Shown: positions 22,201-33,113 of the stretch, piece after piece
How positions within the stretch are numbered: the stretch's first letter is position 1
Layout: each line of letters opens with the position of its first letter
Notes under the pieces: model-generated
Databases searched by the model: none
The model's input: the letters and a program-made list of their open reading frames with translations, nothing else
Told to the model about the DNA's origin: nothing
Program-made: the position numbers and the translations under genes
Source: Sorghum bicolor
Lineage: Eukaryota; Streptophyta; Magnoliopsida; Poales; Poaceae
Direction: 5' to 3'
DNA length: 64,000 bases
NCBI RefSeq assembly: GCF_000003195.3
Contig: NC_012875.2
Location: 12,428,174-12,492,173, forward strand

Positions 22201-24485
22201 GCAAATCATCAAGGACGGATGGGTAGACTACGAAGGAGAAGTGATAAGGTCTGAAGACATACAGCTTAACAGAACTATCCTGAGGAGACCGTAGCACCGA
22301 GTCAGGTGTGGAGAAAGAAGATAGTTATATATGAAGAGGAGGCGCCGCAGGAACCACCGACTACGCCATCCAGCAAATCCCAGGACGACTGAGAAAACAG
22401 AGAGTCCCGATCGGAGGACTTAAAAACACCGAACGCCTTGCCAAGAGGTAAACTTGGTAGTTATCCTTTTCCTTTCAAAAATTTGCTTAGTTAATCAGGT
22501 TCATTCTATCTTGAAAAGAAAATAAAAATGTTAAAAATAGTAAGCCCCATGTGAGTATGCTCATGGCATAAAACCCATAGGTACATTCACTGTCGTGGCA
22601 TAAAATAAATATGTTTTCATCTTACAGTAAAAATATAAAAATAAGTGCATGATCCTGCTAAATAAAATTTATTAGGAGGAAGCTCAATATGATAAAGGCA
22701 AAGAGATTTTATGCTAACACTTAACCAGTTCCACAAAGCTTTGTTGTCTATTTGAGCTCCACATAATTCAAGGATCAAAGAAGACTAGTAGACGGAGGAC
22801 ATCCAAATCGCTGTCAGGGTGCTGCCGACTTTCAAATACACCTCCACCACTTGCTAGTTACATTAGAAGAAATTACATCAAAATCCATCTTGGGGGAGAG
22901 CACCCCCATTTATCCAGCTAAGTGTTTCTACACGTGTTTATACTTTACTCAAATAATAAAAAGATGCATAATCATAAAAAACCCAAATAAAGATTTTGTG
23001 CTTTTATATATATCTTTGCTTAGTTTGCTAAATAAATAAATAAATAAAGTTTGCTATGAACCCTCATGCTAAACTCTCACATGGAAATGATGAATAGTTG
23101 CTCTACCATGACTAGTTCTTAAAATTGAAATCTCTCTCAAGTTTAGGCATGACTGTTATAATTTAAACCTGCTCTAAACCTGAACATGTGGGAAGAGTAC
23201 TTGATCTGAAGTCTAAGTCGTTAACGGATATGATATGGGGAGGTTGATCTGCTATTTATCTGTTCCTAGAGATGCTAGAATTCTGGAGAATTTTATCTTT
23301 GAAAATCTTTAAAATAACACATGACGAGTTCCTGTATGATATATACATGCTTGCTAGACTTTGAGCCACACGTTTACTTTTTACTGCTTATGAGCATTGA
23401 GTGTGGTCAAGCTGTGTAGACCCTTAGGAGCTTGTCATGTGGTTAAAATCAAGATTCACTTGCACGTTCACTCACACATGCTGCTTCTACCCCGGAAGTA
23501 CGCATCCACATATATCCACTCATTTCCATCTCCAGAGCCACCCAAAAGTATTCTACTCATAATCCGAGAGAGACTAGCCAAAAACATTCTCCTATTTCTG
23601 TTTTTCCCTAAGGAATAAATGCTCGAGTTATCTTGGTTACTACCACTTGCTATATTATTTCAGGAGATGAGTGCTCTAAAAAAAAGAGAAAATAAAAAGG
23701 GGCAAGTGCCCGGAACCTCGAAGAAAAGAAAAAGTGATACGGGAGGTAAAAATGGACAAGTGTCCGACAGTAGAATTAGGGGTACAAGATACCCACCTGA
23801 GAGAAAAAGAAAAAGAAAATATAGAGCATCTCATTCCCCTCAAAAAGCTATAAAGTGCAACAAAGGTATGTATCCCCTTAAAAGAGCAAAAAGTAGAATT
23901 AGACTTTCACCATTGTTATCACCATCACCATACACCATTCACTCGCCACACATGCACATCTTGATTTGACTTATTGACATGTTTCTCTGGATCCATGGTT
24001 TGACTATGCAATAAATGTCTTGTAAGTATGTATTAGTTGTCTCCCACCTATGAGCTCCAGATATCAAAACCTTATTAGAGTAGGGTGAGAGAGAAGGCAA
24101 TATCACTATGCCTTATACCAAAAATACTACATACTTTGAGAGAAGGCATATACCATTACTACCTTGGAAAGGATCCAGAAATACCACAAAAGAGAGATCT
24201 GAGAGAGTCATACAAGGAATCTTTGAGTTTTAATTGAAAATTTGCAAAAAAACTCCAGAGCTATAGCTAGCTGATCAAGAATACGAGACATGGCGCTTGA
24301 CTTGACCATTCTATCTTTTAACTGCTCAAGACACAAGCGACGGTTGCAAGCTTAAAATGAGTAAGTTTTAAGTCTTAACAGTTTACTCTAACTCAGATAT
24401 GAGATCTTTTAAGGCATGAAACCACTGCAGAAACTCTTGAGTCCATCCTTGCTTAGGGACGAGCAAGAGGTAAGCTTGCGGGAGT
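22201..24485 (+). other. Noncoding 3' internal region of element B
   Basis: This ~2.3-kb stretch has no RT, RNase H or integrase motif. A Lys/Arg-rich frame at 23619-23969 has two imperfect 'ggacaagtgtccg'-like segments but no recognised domain. The last ~190 bp (from about 24300) match 37668-37878, upstream of another LTR of this family, and end in a polypurine-like aagcttgcgggagt before the LTR. Confidence 0.6.
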
Positions 24486-25709
24486 TGTTGACGGTCTTTA
24501 AGTACCAAATATAGTCATCAAATAAATAAAGAAAAGGAACCAAATGCAACCAACACCTAGACTTAGGGTTTTATCTGACAGAATTCCACGAGTTTTGGTG
24601 TTTGTCTATTTTTGCAGGGGGTTATCAGGAAATACGGAAGAAAGGCCCGCACGTCGGGTTTACATAGAGATATTAACGTGCCGCGCAATTTTCTGTCATC
24701 TAGAAGACTCCAAAAGCCACGGGAACGAACAGGAAGGCGAACGGGCCTGGGGGCAGGGCGCCCGCCCTCCCCCATTGGGTGCCCGCCCTGACCTGGACTC
24801 CAATCAGAACTCTTTTCGGGGACCAAGCTCCACCGACCTAAAGGATCAAGGATAACCGTCCAATCAATGTCGGTTTGATCCAACGGCTCACGTTCACTTG
24901 AGGAGACTATAAAATCAGACCCCCTTGCCCCTGGAGGAGATAAGTTCATCATAGAGTTGAGAGGAGCCCTCGAAGGATAACCTCTCCTCTAAATAGACTT
25001 AGGGCTTAGCATCCAATGTGAGAGTAGAATTAGTTCTTCTAAGTTCTACTAGACTGAAAGAGATAGAGTGGAGGTGTGGATCGGAGGAAGCCCGGCCTGT
25101 CGGTGTCTACTCGGAGGTTGTACCTGCGGGATCAAGTCTTCTAACCCGTGGCTTGCTCCTAGGATTCTTTAGTAATTCGACTTCTAAATTCTAGTAAGTT
25201 CTTGTTTTATTGTTCTTTGGTTTATGAGTTTACTTTAATCTCTTCCGCTTGAGTTTAGAGTAATCATTGCTAGCGTAAACATGGTGTTTGGGCTAGGGTA
25301 CTCATAGATATCCCCTGACTAGCTAGACCGTGGTAGTAGCGAGGAACGTGACATTTCCGAGTTACCTTTGCATCCCACATCTCGTTAGTAGCACGGGTAG
25401 GTTTATAGGTGCGGGTCAAACATCCGTTGTGGTGTCTAGATTCCGTAAGCTTCCCCAATAGAACAGTAGATCATCCTTACCAAGGTTAGAACGAGACTAC
25501 GGTTGCAGTCTTCTCTATACATCGCTCACATCAAGAAACATTCTTTGTAGCCTAAAGGGTAGTAGCAATAGATTTGGTTAGTCACATGCACGCTTTCTCC
25601 CAGTGGTAAAAATATAAATACGATACTCTAGATAACCTCCCGGGTGAAATGCTCACCGATATCTGTGCGCTTGCGGATCATTTCCTGATGGCGTTACCAA
25701 ATATCAACA
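24486..25709 (+). repeat. 3' LTR of element B
   Basis: TGTTGACGGTCT to ATATCAACA, 1,224 bp, near-identical to 15385-16607 along its whole length. It is followed by agcat, matching agcac before the 5' LTR at four of five positions. Confidence 0.9.
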
Positions 25710-25934
25710 AGCATAGTCCCCGAGCACGGTATAGAGACTGGTCGAACAGTCCCCGAGCATGGTTGGAAACGTAGACGTGCTCGGTAGTCGGAACAGTCCC
25801 CAGGATTTCAAATGGACGAACTGGTCGACCAGTCCCCGAGCATATAATGCTCGGTGGTTGGTATAAAAGGCTCGATGTGGCATCCATACTCTTTACCCAG
25901 CATTTGCTTAAAAACCTCCTGCTTTTGCCACTGC
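25710..25934 (-). mobile_element. Continuation of element C, noncoding
   Basis: Repeated agtccccgagca motifs continue the sequence interrupted at 15384. A TATA-like tataaaa at 25862-25868 lies on the plus strand, which is antisense to element C; the Tat-like elements here have an antisense promoter at a comparable place. The region is cut at 25935 by an LTR fragment. Confidence 0.5.
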
Positions 25935-26369
25935 TGTTGACATTAGCTAACACCACTTAGATACTAGGTTGTCATCCCCAGCATGGTGCCAGAGTGTACA
26001 AAGGTATTTATAAATGTAAGGCTCTCTAGAAAATAATCTATTCTATCCGCAAGCGCACAGATAAAACATCTCATTGTAGCATTTCACCAGGATAAGTATT
26101 CCACGTATCGTTATTTATAATTTTGCTTAAGAGAACAAAAGGGATGAAATTAAAATAAGGACAAAATCTATCAAGGCATAGACTAGAGATAAACTTGCAA
26201 GAACATGATTACTAATGAAAAACTCGTCACACAGTCACTTACTTTGGCAGGGGGTAACTATAAAGATAATGATAATGAATTATAAGTTCAAGGGTAAATA
26301 ACACAGCGATTAGAAAATAGACTACTCCTCATATATGTAGGTGACGTCGGATTAGCTAGAGAATGACAT
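25935..26369 (-). repeat. Antisense Athila-like LTR fragment (3' portion)
   Basis: The segment begins tgttgacattagctaacacc and includes ggttgtcatccccagcatgg, the reverse complement of the LTR end seen at 13076-13131. About 430 bp of the LTR are present. The right limit is approximate. Confidence 0.6.
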
Positions 26370-26826
26370 CCCAACCAAGCATGCTCCCTCTAATTCCACG
26401 CCAACCTCTACACCGACTACACCGGCACCAGCCCAAGCCATTGATGGAGCAATTACACGTAGCCGAGCCAAGAAGCTACAACAAGAGGTGAACGCGCTAC
26501 TTTGTGAGAGTTCTATTAATATTAATGAGAATATTATACTACCTAAGTGTTCTACTGTGGTTGTGCTTAGGTATACACATGAGGAGGGAGGTGACCTGGA
26601 CCGCAAGGATTGGAACAACACGGTGCAGAACAGACCAGTTGAAAGAAGGGCAGATCGGACCAGTGCGGTGCAGAACGGACCAGTTGAAAGAAAAGATCAT
26701 AACTTTCACTTCCGAGATGCTATGAAGGCCCATGAGCACTTGTTGGAAAGCTCTTCGAGTCTACTTTCTAATGCCACCGATGCTGACCTGTTTGGTAATG
26801 CCAGTAAAGCTGCCGACCTGTTTTAG
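26370..26826 (+). pseudogene. C-terminal tail of a gypsy pol polyprotein
   Basis: The frame reads AITRSRAKKLQQEVNALLCE and then NENIILPKCSTVVVLRYTHE before a region with repeated PVERRADRT / PVERKDHN motifs, ending at a stop at 26826. The first two motifs recall the region after integrase in several grass gypsy elements; this is from memory. No integrase precedes it, so it is a fragment. Confidence 0.5.
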
Positions 26827-27435
26827 TCGACACTGGTCATCGAGTCATTAGTCTGTATGAAGTTCAAGTTGCCGTGCAAAACTGTACCAATCTACCAGGT
26901 TTCGTGGTACATGCTGCACATGGAGTGAAAGCTTATCAAGTTAACTTTCCGCTGCAACAGACCGCACATCATTTGGACTTCCCAATAAAAAGTTATGGTC
27001 AGTTTATTGGAAACTGCTCTGGAGGCCAACAGTCACGCGAAGCCACTTCGGGAATCCATTTCGAGGGGACCTTTCACATTGCCTTCCCTCAGAAACTCTA
27101 TTTCGTTTTCATACCTATCTAGCAGGGCTGTTGCTAGTATAAATACCCCCTAAGACTCATTGTAATCGAAGACTTATGATATTGAGAATACAAACCACTT
27201 TGTTCAGCTGTGTGCTAACAAATTCAGAGAGAGATCTCTACCCCTTTGCTCTTGTGTTTTCCTTCGCGGAGATTATATAAGCGGCCGTGTCATCGGCACC
27301 CAATCCGTGCTCCTGATCCTCGAATTCAGGTTGCGTAGGTTGGTTCTCTGAGAGTGTGGTTGGGCGAATCCTTGGTTCAGGCTGCCGTATAGAGACGGTG
27401 GTTGGCTCCTTGTGCGTGTCGTCAGGTTGCACTAG
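26827..27435 (+). repeat. Probable LTR or 3' sequence of the same gypsy fragment
   Basis: There is no credible gene. A TATA-like agtataaatacccc (27137-27150), then cattgtaatcgaagac and a C/T-rich part, look like the promoter and R/U5 of an LTR. It does not match the LTR of the Tat element that follows. I could not define both ends, and the change from this sequence to Tat gag is placed near 27435 only approximately. Confidence 0.4.
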
Positions 27436-27535
27436 TTATCCTCGCTGCTTGCAGCAAGTTATCGGCTGATCTTCAGCTAGTTATCCTACGTCGTGAAGAC
27501 CGGGACAACGACCTCACCATCAGACGGTTAACCCA

Positions 27536-28947
27536 ATGTTCCATGCGGATCGTGCACCTCAGAGACACGTGGAAGCATATCAACAGGTGCCAGATCCACA
27601 ACCACCTCATCGGCAAGACGCCGATGCTTATTGGGCCGATAAGATAGCTGAAGTAATGAGAGACCAATTTGGGATAAAGCCCAAAGTCAACACTTACTCT
27701 AATCGAACACCGTATCCTCCTGCATATGTTTTAATCCCACTTCCAAATCGGTACAAGGTACCAGATTTCACTAAGTTTTCTGGACAGGATGATACGTCGA
27801 CTATGGAGCACGTCAATGGTTCATCATCCAATGTGGTGAGGCTGCTAACAGAGACGAGTTAAGGGTTCGTTTGTTTTCGTCATCTTTGTCTGGATCAGCT
27901 TTCACTTGGTTTATTTCATTACCTCCCAACTCAGTGATCATTTGGGCCAATTTAGTGAAGCAGTTCCACAAATATTTCTTTTCTGGAGTCCATGAAAAGA
28001 AGATCACCGATTTAGTCAGATTGAAGCAGCGCAATGATGAATCGGTTGAAAGTTTTGTGCAGAGATTGCGGGAGGTCAAGAATAAATGCTATAGTCTGGT
28101 TCTAGATGATCGGCAGCTTGCCGATTTGGCTTTTCAGGGACTGTTGCCACATATTAGAGACAAGTACGCTTCTCAAGAGTTCGAAAGTTTGAGTCACTTG
28201 GTGCAAAGGATTTCTGACCAAGATATTAAGCCTTTTGAGCGTAAGACAGCATGGAATAAAAAGGTATCATTTGTTGATGTGGCAGCAAGCTCGGATTCTG
28301 ATGAGGAGCCAGTTATCGGTTTAGCAGAGTGGGTGAAGAACAAAAAGCCGATGTCTTGCCCTTTTGGGAATAAGGAGCTAGAGAAGTTTGCATTTGACAT
28401 TACCAAGGCCGATAGGATATTTGACTTTCTTCTTCAGGAAGGGCAAATCAAATTGTCGCCCAATCATGTAATTCCATCGGCTGAGGAATTAAAGAAGATG
28501 AAATATTGCAAATGGCATAATGCGACATCTCATAACACAAATGAGTGCAAGGTCTTCAGGCAACAGCTGCAATCAGCTATAGAATCTGGGAGGATCAAGT
28601 TTGATAATCCTAAAGCCCAAAAGCCGATGAAGATCGATCAACATCCTTTCCCAACAAATATGTTGGATGCTAAGGGGAAAACCAAGGTCTTGACGTCGGA
28701 AGCAGCTGAAAGAAGTGCGTCGCTGGATCCTCAGCATCAAATTACTGCTACCGATGTCAAAGGAAAGGGTTTAATCCAGGAAGGAAATAGCTCAGGAAGG
28801 CCTCCCCGATCTGGCATTGTGATAACTCATAGAAGGCATCGGGAGACTTGGCAGCAACGTGAGGATCGGTATCGGCGCCAGCAGGAGGACTATCGTCGGG
28901 AAGAAGAAAGACGCCGACAGGAGTGGAATCAGCACAAAGATCACTAG
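27536..28947 (+). pseudogene. gag of Tat element D, frameshifted
   Basis: The first part (27536-27820) has YWADKIAEVMRDQFGIKP and VPDFTKFSGQDD, typical of the N-terminal capsid region. A one-base loss near 27820 moves the frame; the long second part runs to 28947. It includes SGSAFTWFISLPPNSV and the CKWHNATSHNTNEC motif, and a very Arg/Glu-rich end (REEERRRQEWNQ). Gag would form the particle. About 358 codons of the second part are open. After 28947 the frame changes again. Confidence 0.82.
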
Positions 28948-29643
28948 AATTGCCCGTTCTTTATCCATTGCTGGGAATAGAACATCAAATTGCCCACTGT
29001 TAGGGATTGCCCTGAGTGCAATGGTTATGATCAGTATGACAGACCTAATCGGCAGTATTAGAATGATGATCGACGTTTTAATGGGCCGATTAGAGGAAGA
29101 ACTTCAGTTCATGATCGGCTGGGGGGCAGGCTCAGTGTGCATGACAGGCTTGGTGATCGTGTGGCATATTTTCCCAGGAACCAAGAGGAGCTTGAAGAGA
29201 TGGCCAATGCTCGAGTTCTCGATGAGTTCATATTTTGTAGGGATGCTAATACCTATCGATTGGAGTCAAGGGAAGTTCGTCAGCGATCGGCAAGACAGCC
29301 ACAACTTCCTCCATGGTGTCTAGAGGGGTTGACTAGGACACAGAAAAGGCGGCTGTAGCGCGAAAGACGAGAAGAGCTAAACAAAGGCGAGAATTCTGTC
29401 CAGTCTGGAGATCAGCAGCAACCGGATCCTGAGGGAAAAGGGCCATCGGCAGATGTTAACATGGTATTTATATTGCCGATGGAGTTCCTTGTGCCATCCA
29501 GTGATGATGAGGAGCTGGATTTTTCCGACCAAATAGCTCAGTTGGCTCTGGATCCAATGACAGCCATCTTCGAAAAGCCTGCCGACAATGAAAGGCAGCA
29601 TCTTAAAGCTTTGTTTGTCTAAGGAAGAGTTGATGGGCAGCCG
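28948..29643 (+). pseudogene. gag-protease linker of element D, frame-broken
   Basis: Past the gag stop, another frame continues with a His/Cys motif (HCWEQNIKLPTVRDCPEC) like the second zinc motif of Tat gag, then YFPRNQEELEEMANARVLDE, then an acidic stretch leading to protease. The codons 29350-29620 stay open in the protease frame until a single stop before GRVDGQPM. The region is therefore coding-derived, with at least one frameshift and one nonsense change. Confidence 0.65.
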
Positions 29644-30126
29644 ATGACCAAGATACTTGTAGACGGTGGAGCTGCTATCAACATCATGTCGTATGCACTC
29701 TATCGGAAACTTGGGAAAGGAGATCAGGATTTGACCAAGATCGATATGATGCTGAAAGGCTTCGAAGGAAATGTGTCTCCGGTTAAGGCGGCAATATGCA
29801 TCGAGTTGACCATCGGCAGCAAAACCTTGCCGACAACTTTCTTCGTGATCAGTGGAAAAGGTGCTTATAATTTGCTGCTTAGTAGAGATTGGATTCATGC
29901 CAATTGCTGCATCCCGTCTATAATGCTCCAATGCTTGGTTCAGTGGGTAGGTGACAAGATTGAGATTGTCCCGGGAGATTCTTCTTATGTCATCGCATCG
30001 GCAGAGGCAGATACTTATGAAAGGACCAGGTGTATCTTGGGAGAGATTTGGGAAAAGGATTTCCTCAAAGTTGCCAATTATAAAATTCCACCGATCCAAG
30101 CTGTCGGTTCTGATGAGGAGTTTTAA
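29644..30126 (+). pseudogene. Aspartic protease region of element D
   Basis: MTKILVDGGAAINIMSYALY carries the active-site Asp in the DGGA form usual in Tat elements in place of DTG/DSG. NLLLSRDWIHANCCIPS is the second conserved stretch. The frame ends at a stop at 30126, in the last codon before the RT frame begins, so pol is split here. Whether this break is a mutation or a shift site is unclear; with so many lesions a mutation is more likely. Confidence 0.78.
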
Positions 30127-31973
30127 TGGATATGTTTGCTGATGGTGGAAAATTAGGCCAAGGGTTTACATCGGCTGATGACTTGGTAGAGGTAGATATA
30201 GGTAGTGGTGATAAGCCAAGGCCCACTTTTATTAGTGCTAAGTTAAGTTCTGAGTGTAAGCAGCAGTTAACTGATTTATTAAAGGAATATAAAGATTGCT
30301 TTGCTTGGGATTATGCCGAGATGCCTGGTTTAGACCGATCTATTGTTGAACATCGGTTGCCCATCAAGTCTGGATTTCGGCCACATCAACAGCCAACTCG
30401 TCGATGTAATCCTAATATTCTTCCTGATATTAAGGCCGAAATAACCAAGCTTATCGAAGCTAAATTTATTCGGCAGTGTCGGTATGCCGAGTGGATTTCC
30501 AATGTTGTTCCAGTTTACAAGAAAAATGGGAAGCTTCGAGTTTGCATTGATTTCAGGAATCTCAATAAAGCTACACCGATGGATGGTTACCCAATGCCGG
30601 TTGCCAATTTACTAGTTGATGCTGTGGTTGCGCATCGGATCATAAGCTTTATGGATGGCAATGCAGGATATAATCAAATATTCATGGTTGAAGAAGATAT
30701 TCCAAAGACTGCGTTTAGATGTCCTGGTCATGTTGGGTTATTTGAATGGATAGTCATGACTTTTGGTTTGAAAAATGCTGGTGCTACTTATCAGAGGGCT
30801 ATGAATTTTATCTTTCATGAGTTTATCGGCAAGCTGGCGGAAAATTATATTCATGATGTGGTGGTTAAGTCTGGAGATTTCATAAAGCATCTTGCCGATC
30901 TGCGGAAAGTGTTAGAATGTACAAGGAAACATGGTTTAAAGAGGAATCCTAACAAGTGTGCATTTGGCGTATCGGCAGGGCAATTTCTTGGTTTCATGGT
31001 GCATCAAAGGGGAATTGAAATTAGTAGGAGGTCTATTGATACTATCAACAAAATAGTGGCTCCTACCAACAAAACCGAGCTCCAATCTCTGATCGGTAAA
31101 GTAAATTTTATCAGGCGGTTTATTTCCAACTTATCCGGAAAAATCCGCGCTTTTAGTCCTTTACTTAAATTAAAAGCCGATCAAGAATTTATATGGGGAA
31201 AAGAGCAACAGTTGGCTCTGGATGAAATCAAGAATTATTTGACAAATCCCCCAGTCTTTATTCCACCTCAGCAAGAAAAGCCCTTCAGATTATATTTGTC
31301 TACCGATGGGATGGTCATCGGTTCGGCTTTGATTCAAGAATTTGAAGGGAAGGAGAGTGTGATTTACTATTTAAGTAGAAGATTGATTGATGCTGAGACC
31401 AGGTATTTGGCTATTGAAAAATTATGTTTATGCTTATATTTCTCATGCATTAAGTTGAGGCACTATTTGCTATCGGCCGAATGCACTGTTATATGCAAAG
31501 ATGATGTGGTCCGATATATGCTATCGATGCCGATTATGAGTGGTAGGATCGGTAAGTGGATTTTGGCACTGTCGGAATTTGATCTGCATTACGAATCGGC
31601 TAAAGCAGTTAAAGGACAGATTATGGCCGATTTTGTGACTCAACATCGCGGCGTAGTGGAGACTTTAGAAATTGTGCCTTGGACACTATTCTTTGATGGA
31701 TCCACGTGTGACCGAGGGGCAGGAATCGGCATAGTGTTAATTTCCCCTCAGGGAAGAAAATATGAATTCTCTTTGCCGATTGTTGCTACGTCAACAAATA
31801 ATCAAGCCGAATATCAAGCTTTGATCAAAGGGTTGGAGTTACTAAAAGAGGTTCATGCTGATGCTCTTGAGGTCTTCGGAGATTCTATGCTAGTTATAAA
31901 TCAATTGGCTGGAAGTTATGAATGCCGAATTGAAGTTCTGATAACTTATTACGAAAAGAGTATGCAACTATAA
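30126..31973 (+). pseudogene. RT, RNase H and archaeal-type RNase H of element D
   Basis: The 615-codon frame is open. RT motifs include RVCIDFRNLNKATPMDGYPM, FMDGNAGYNQIFM and GLKNAGATYQRAM. The catalytic box reads YIHD where YIDD is expected, so one of the two catalytic aspartates is replaced by His and the enzyme should be dead. The first RNase H (about residues 385-500) is degenerate. A second RNase H follows from about residue 510: FFDGSTCDRGAG, NNQAEYQAL and FGDSMLVINQL give the D-E-D set of the archaeal-like RNase H known from Tat elements. A deletion after residue 615 removes the zinc-finger part of integrase. Confidence 0.85.
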
Positions 31974-32884
31974 GGGGAATTCAAAGATTAAACCTTGGTC
32001 GTTCCGGGGATGGGCTATTGATCTAATCGGCCAAATTTACCCACCATCAAGCAAAGGGCATAAGTTTATCTTGGTTGCCACTGATTATTTCACCAAATGG
32101 GTTGAGGCTATTCCTTTGAAAAAGTTACATCGGCCAATATGATTGATTTTGTGAAAGAGCATATTATTTACCGATTTGGTATTCCTCAAACAATTACTAC
32201 CGATCAGGGTACTATGTTTACATGAGGCGAGTTTGATGAATTTGCAATCGGTATGGGGATTAAAGTGTTGAATTCTTCTCCTTATTATGCTCAAGCTAAT
32301 GGACAGGCCGAGGCGTCTAACAAAGGAATTATTATACTTATCAAACGAAAGATTGAGGAAATCCTAGGAGGTGGCATACGTTGTTGAATGAAGCTTTATG
32401 GTCGTATCGGATGGCCTGTCATGGGTCAACTAAAGTTTCACCCTATCAGTTGGTATATGGACATGATGCTGTGTTACCATGGGAGATTAAAACTGGATCT
32501 AGGCGACTATCTTTTCAAGATCAGCAGACTGCCGATGACTATGCTACTTTGATGAAAGACGAGTTGGATGATTGAGCAGGGCATCGGCTGAGGGCTTTGA
32601 TGAGTATAGAAGAAAATAAGAAAAGAGTTGCCAGATGGTATGACAAGAAGGTAAAGGCTGAGTTTGCCGATGGAGATTTAGTATGGAAACTAATCTTACC
32701 GATCGGGACTAAAAGTTCAAAATTTGGGAAGTGGCCTCCTAATTGGGAAGGTCCTTATCGGATAAATCGATCTGCTCCTGGCAATGCCTATATTTTAGAA
32801 ACTCTCGAAGGAGTTGAATTTCCGAGAGCATTGAATGGCAAATATTTAAAGAAATATTATCCTAGCATATGGATTGATGCGTGA
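31974..32884 (+). pseudogene. Integrase core of element D, broken
   Basis: The frame picks up at PWSFRGWAIDLIGQIYPP, with the first Asp of the DDE set, then IPQTITTDQGTMF with the second, then ANGQAEASNKG with the Glu region. Stops fall after TMFT (near 32223) and after MKDELDD (near 32573), and a frame change near 32375. The C-terminal part (32597-32884) has ENKKRVARWYDKKV and WEGPYRINRSAPGNAYILE. The N-terminal HHCC zinc finger is missing. No chromodomain is seen, as expected for Tat. Confidence 0.82.
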
Positions 32885-33113
32885 AAGTTTAAGTGCCGAT
32901 AACATTCCTATCGGCTGGATCAAAGTGTATCTGGGGCCGGACTCAATGTTTTAAAAGGGTGCCGATAATAGTCCTATCGGCTAGACCAAAACGTTCAGGA
33001 GTTCTCAGAGCAAAGCACGTCGTTGATGAAGAGTTTATGCATTCAGCAAGGCGTGGATGGCCGATATAGCGCGCAGGTGAATTGGATCGGCTTCTTCTAT
33101 CTCTTTGATATCT

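Larger units (their letters stand above)
15385..25709 (+). mobile_element. Non-autonomous Athila-like LTR retrotransposon B
   Basis: Two near-identical LTRs (15385-16607 and 24486-25709) bound about 7.9 kb, of which 3.7 kb is a nested CACTA element. The primer site is complementary to tRNA-Asp. The flanks read AGCAC (15380-15384) and AGCAT (25710-25714), a 5-bp target duplication with one mismatch. Coding capacity is limited to a shortened gag and a broken protease; reverse transcriptase, RNase H and integrase are absent. Mobilisation would have needed enzymes from a related element such as A. Confidence 0.88.

Noticed and set aside
23619..23969. Lys/Arg-rich 116-codon frame as a nuclear protein
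   Set aside because: It lies in the noncoding 3' part of a non-autonomous retrotransposon; low complexity and no homologue recognised.
26488..26826. Independent host gene with repeated PVER motifs
   Set aside because: The preceding motifs match the post-integrase tail of gypsy polyproteins and LTR-like sequence follows.
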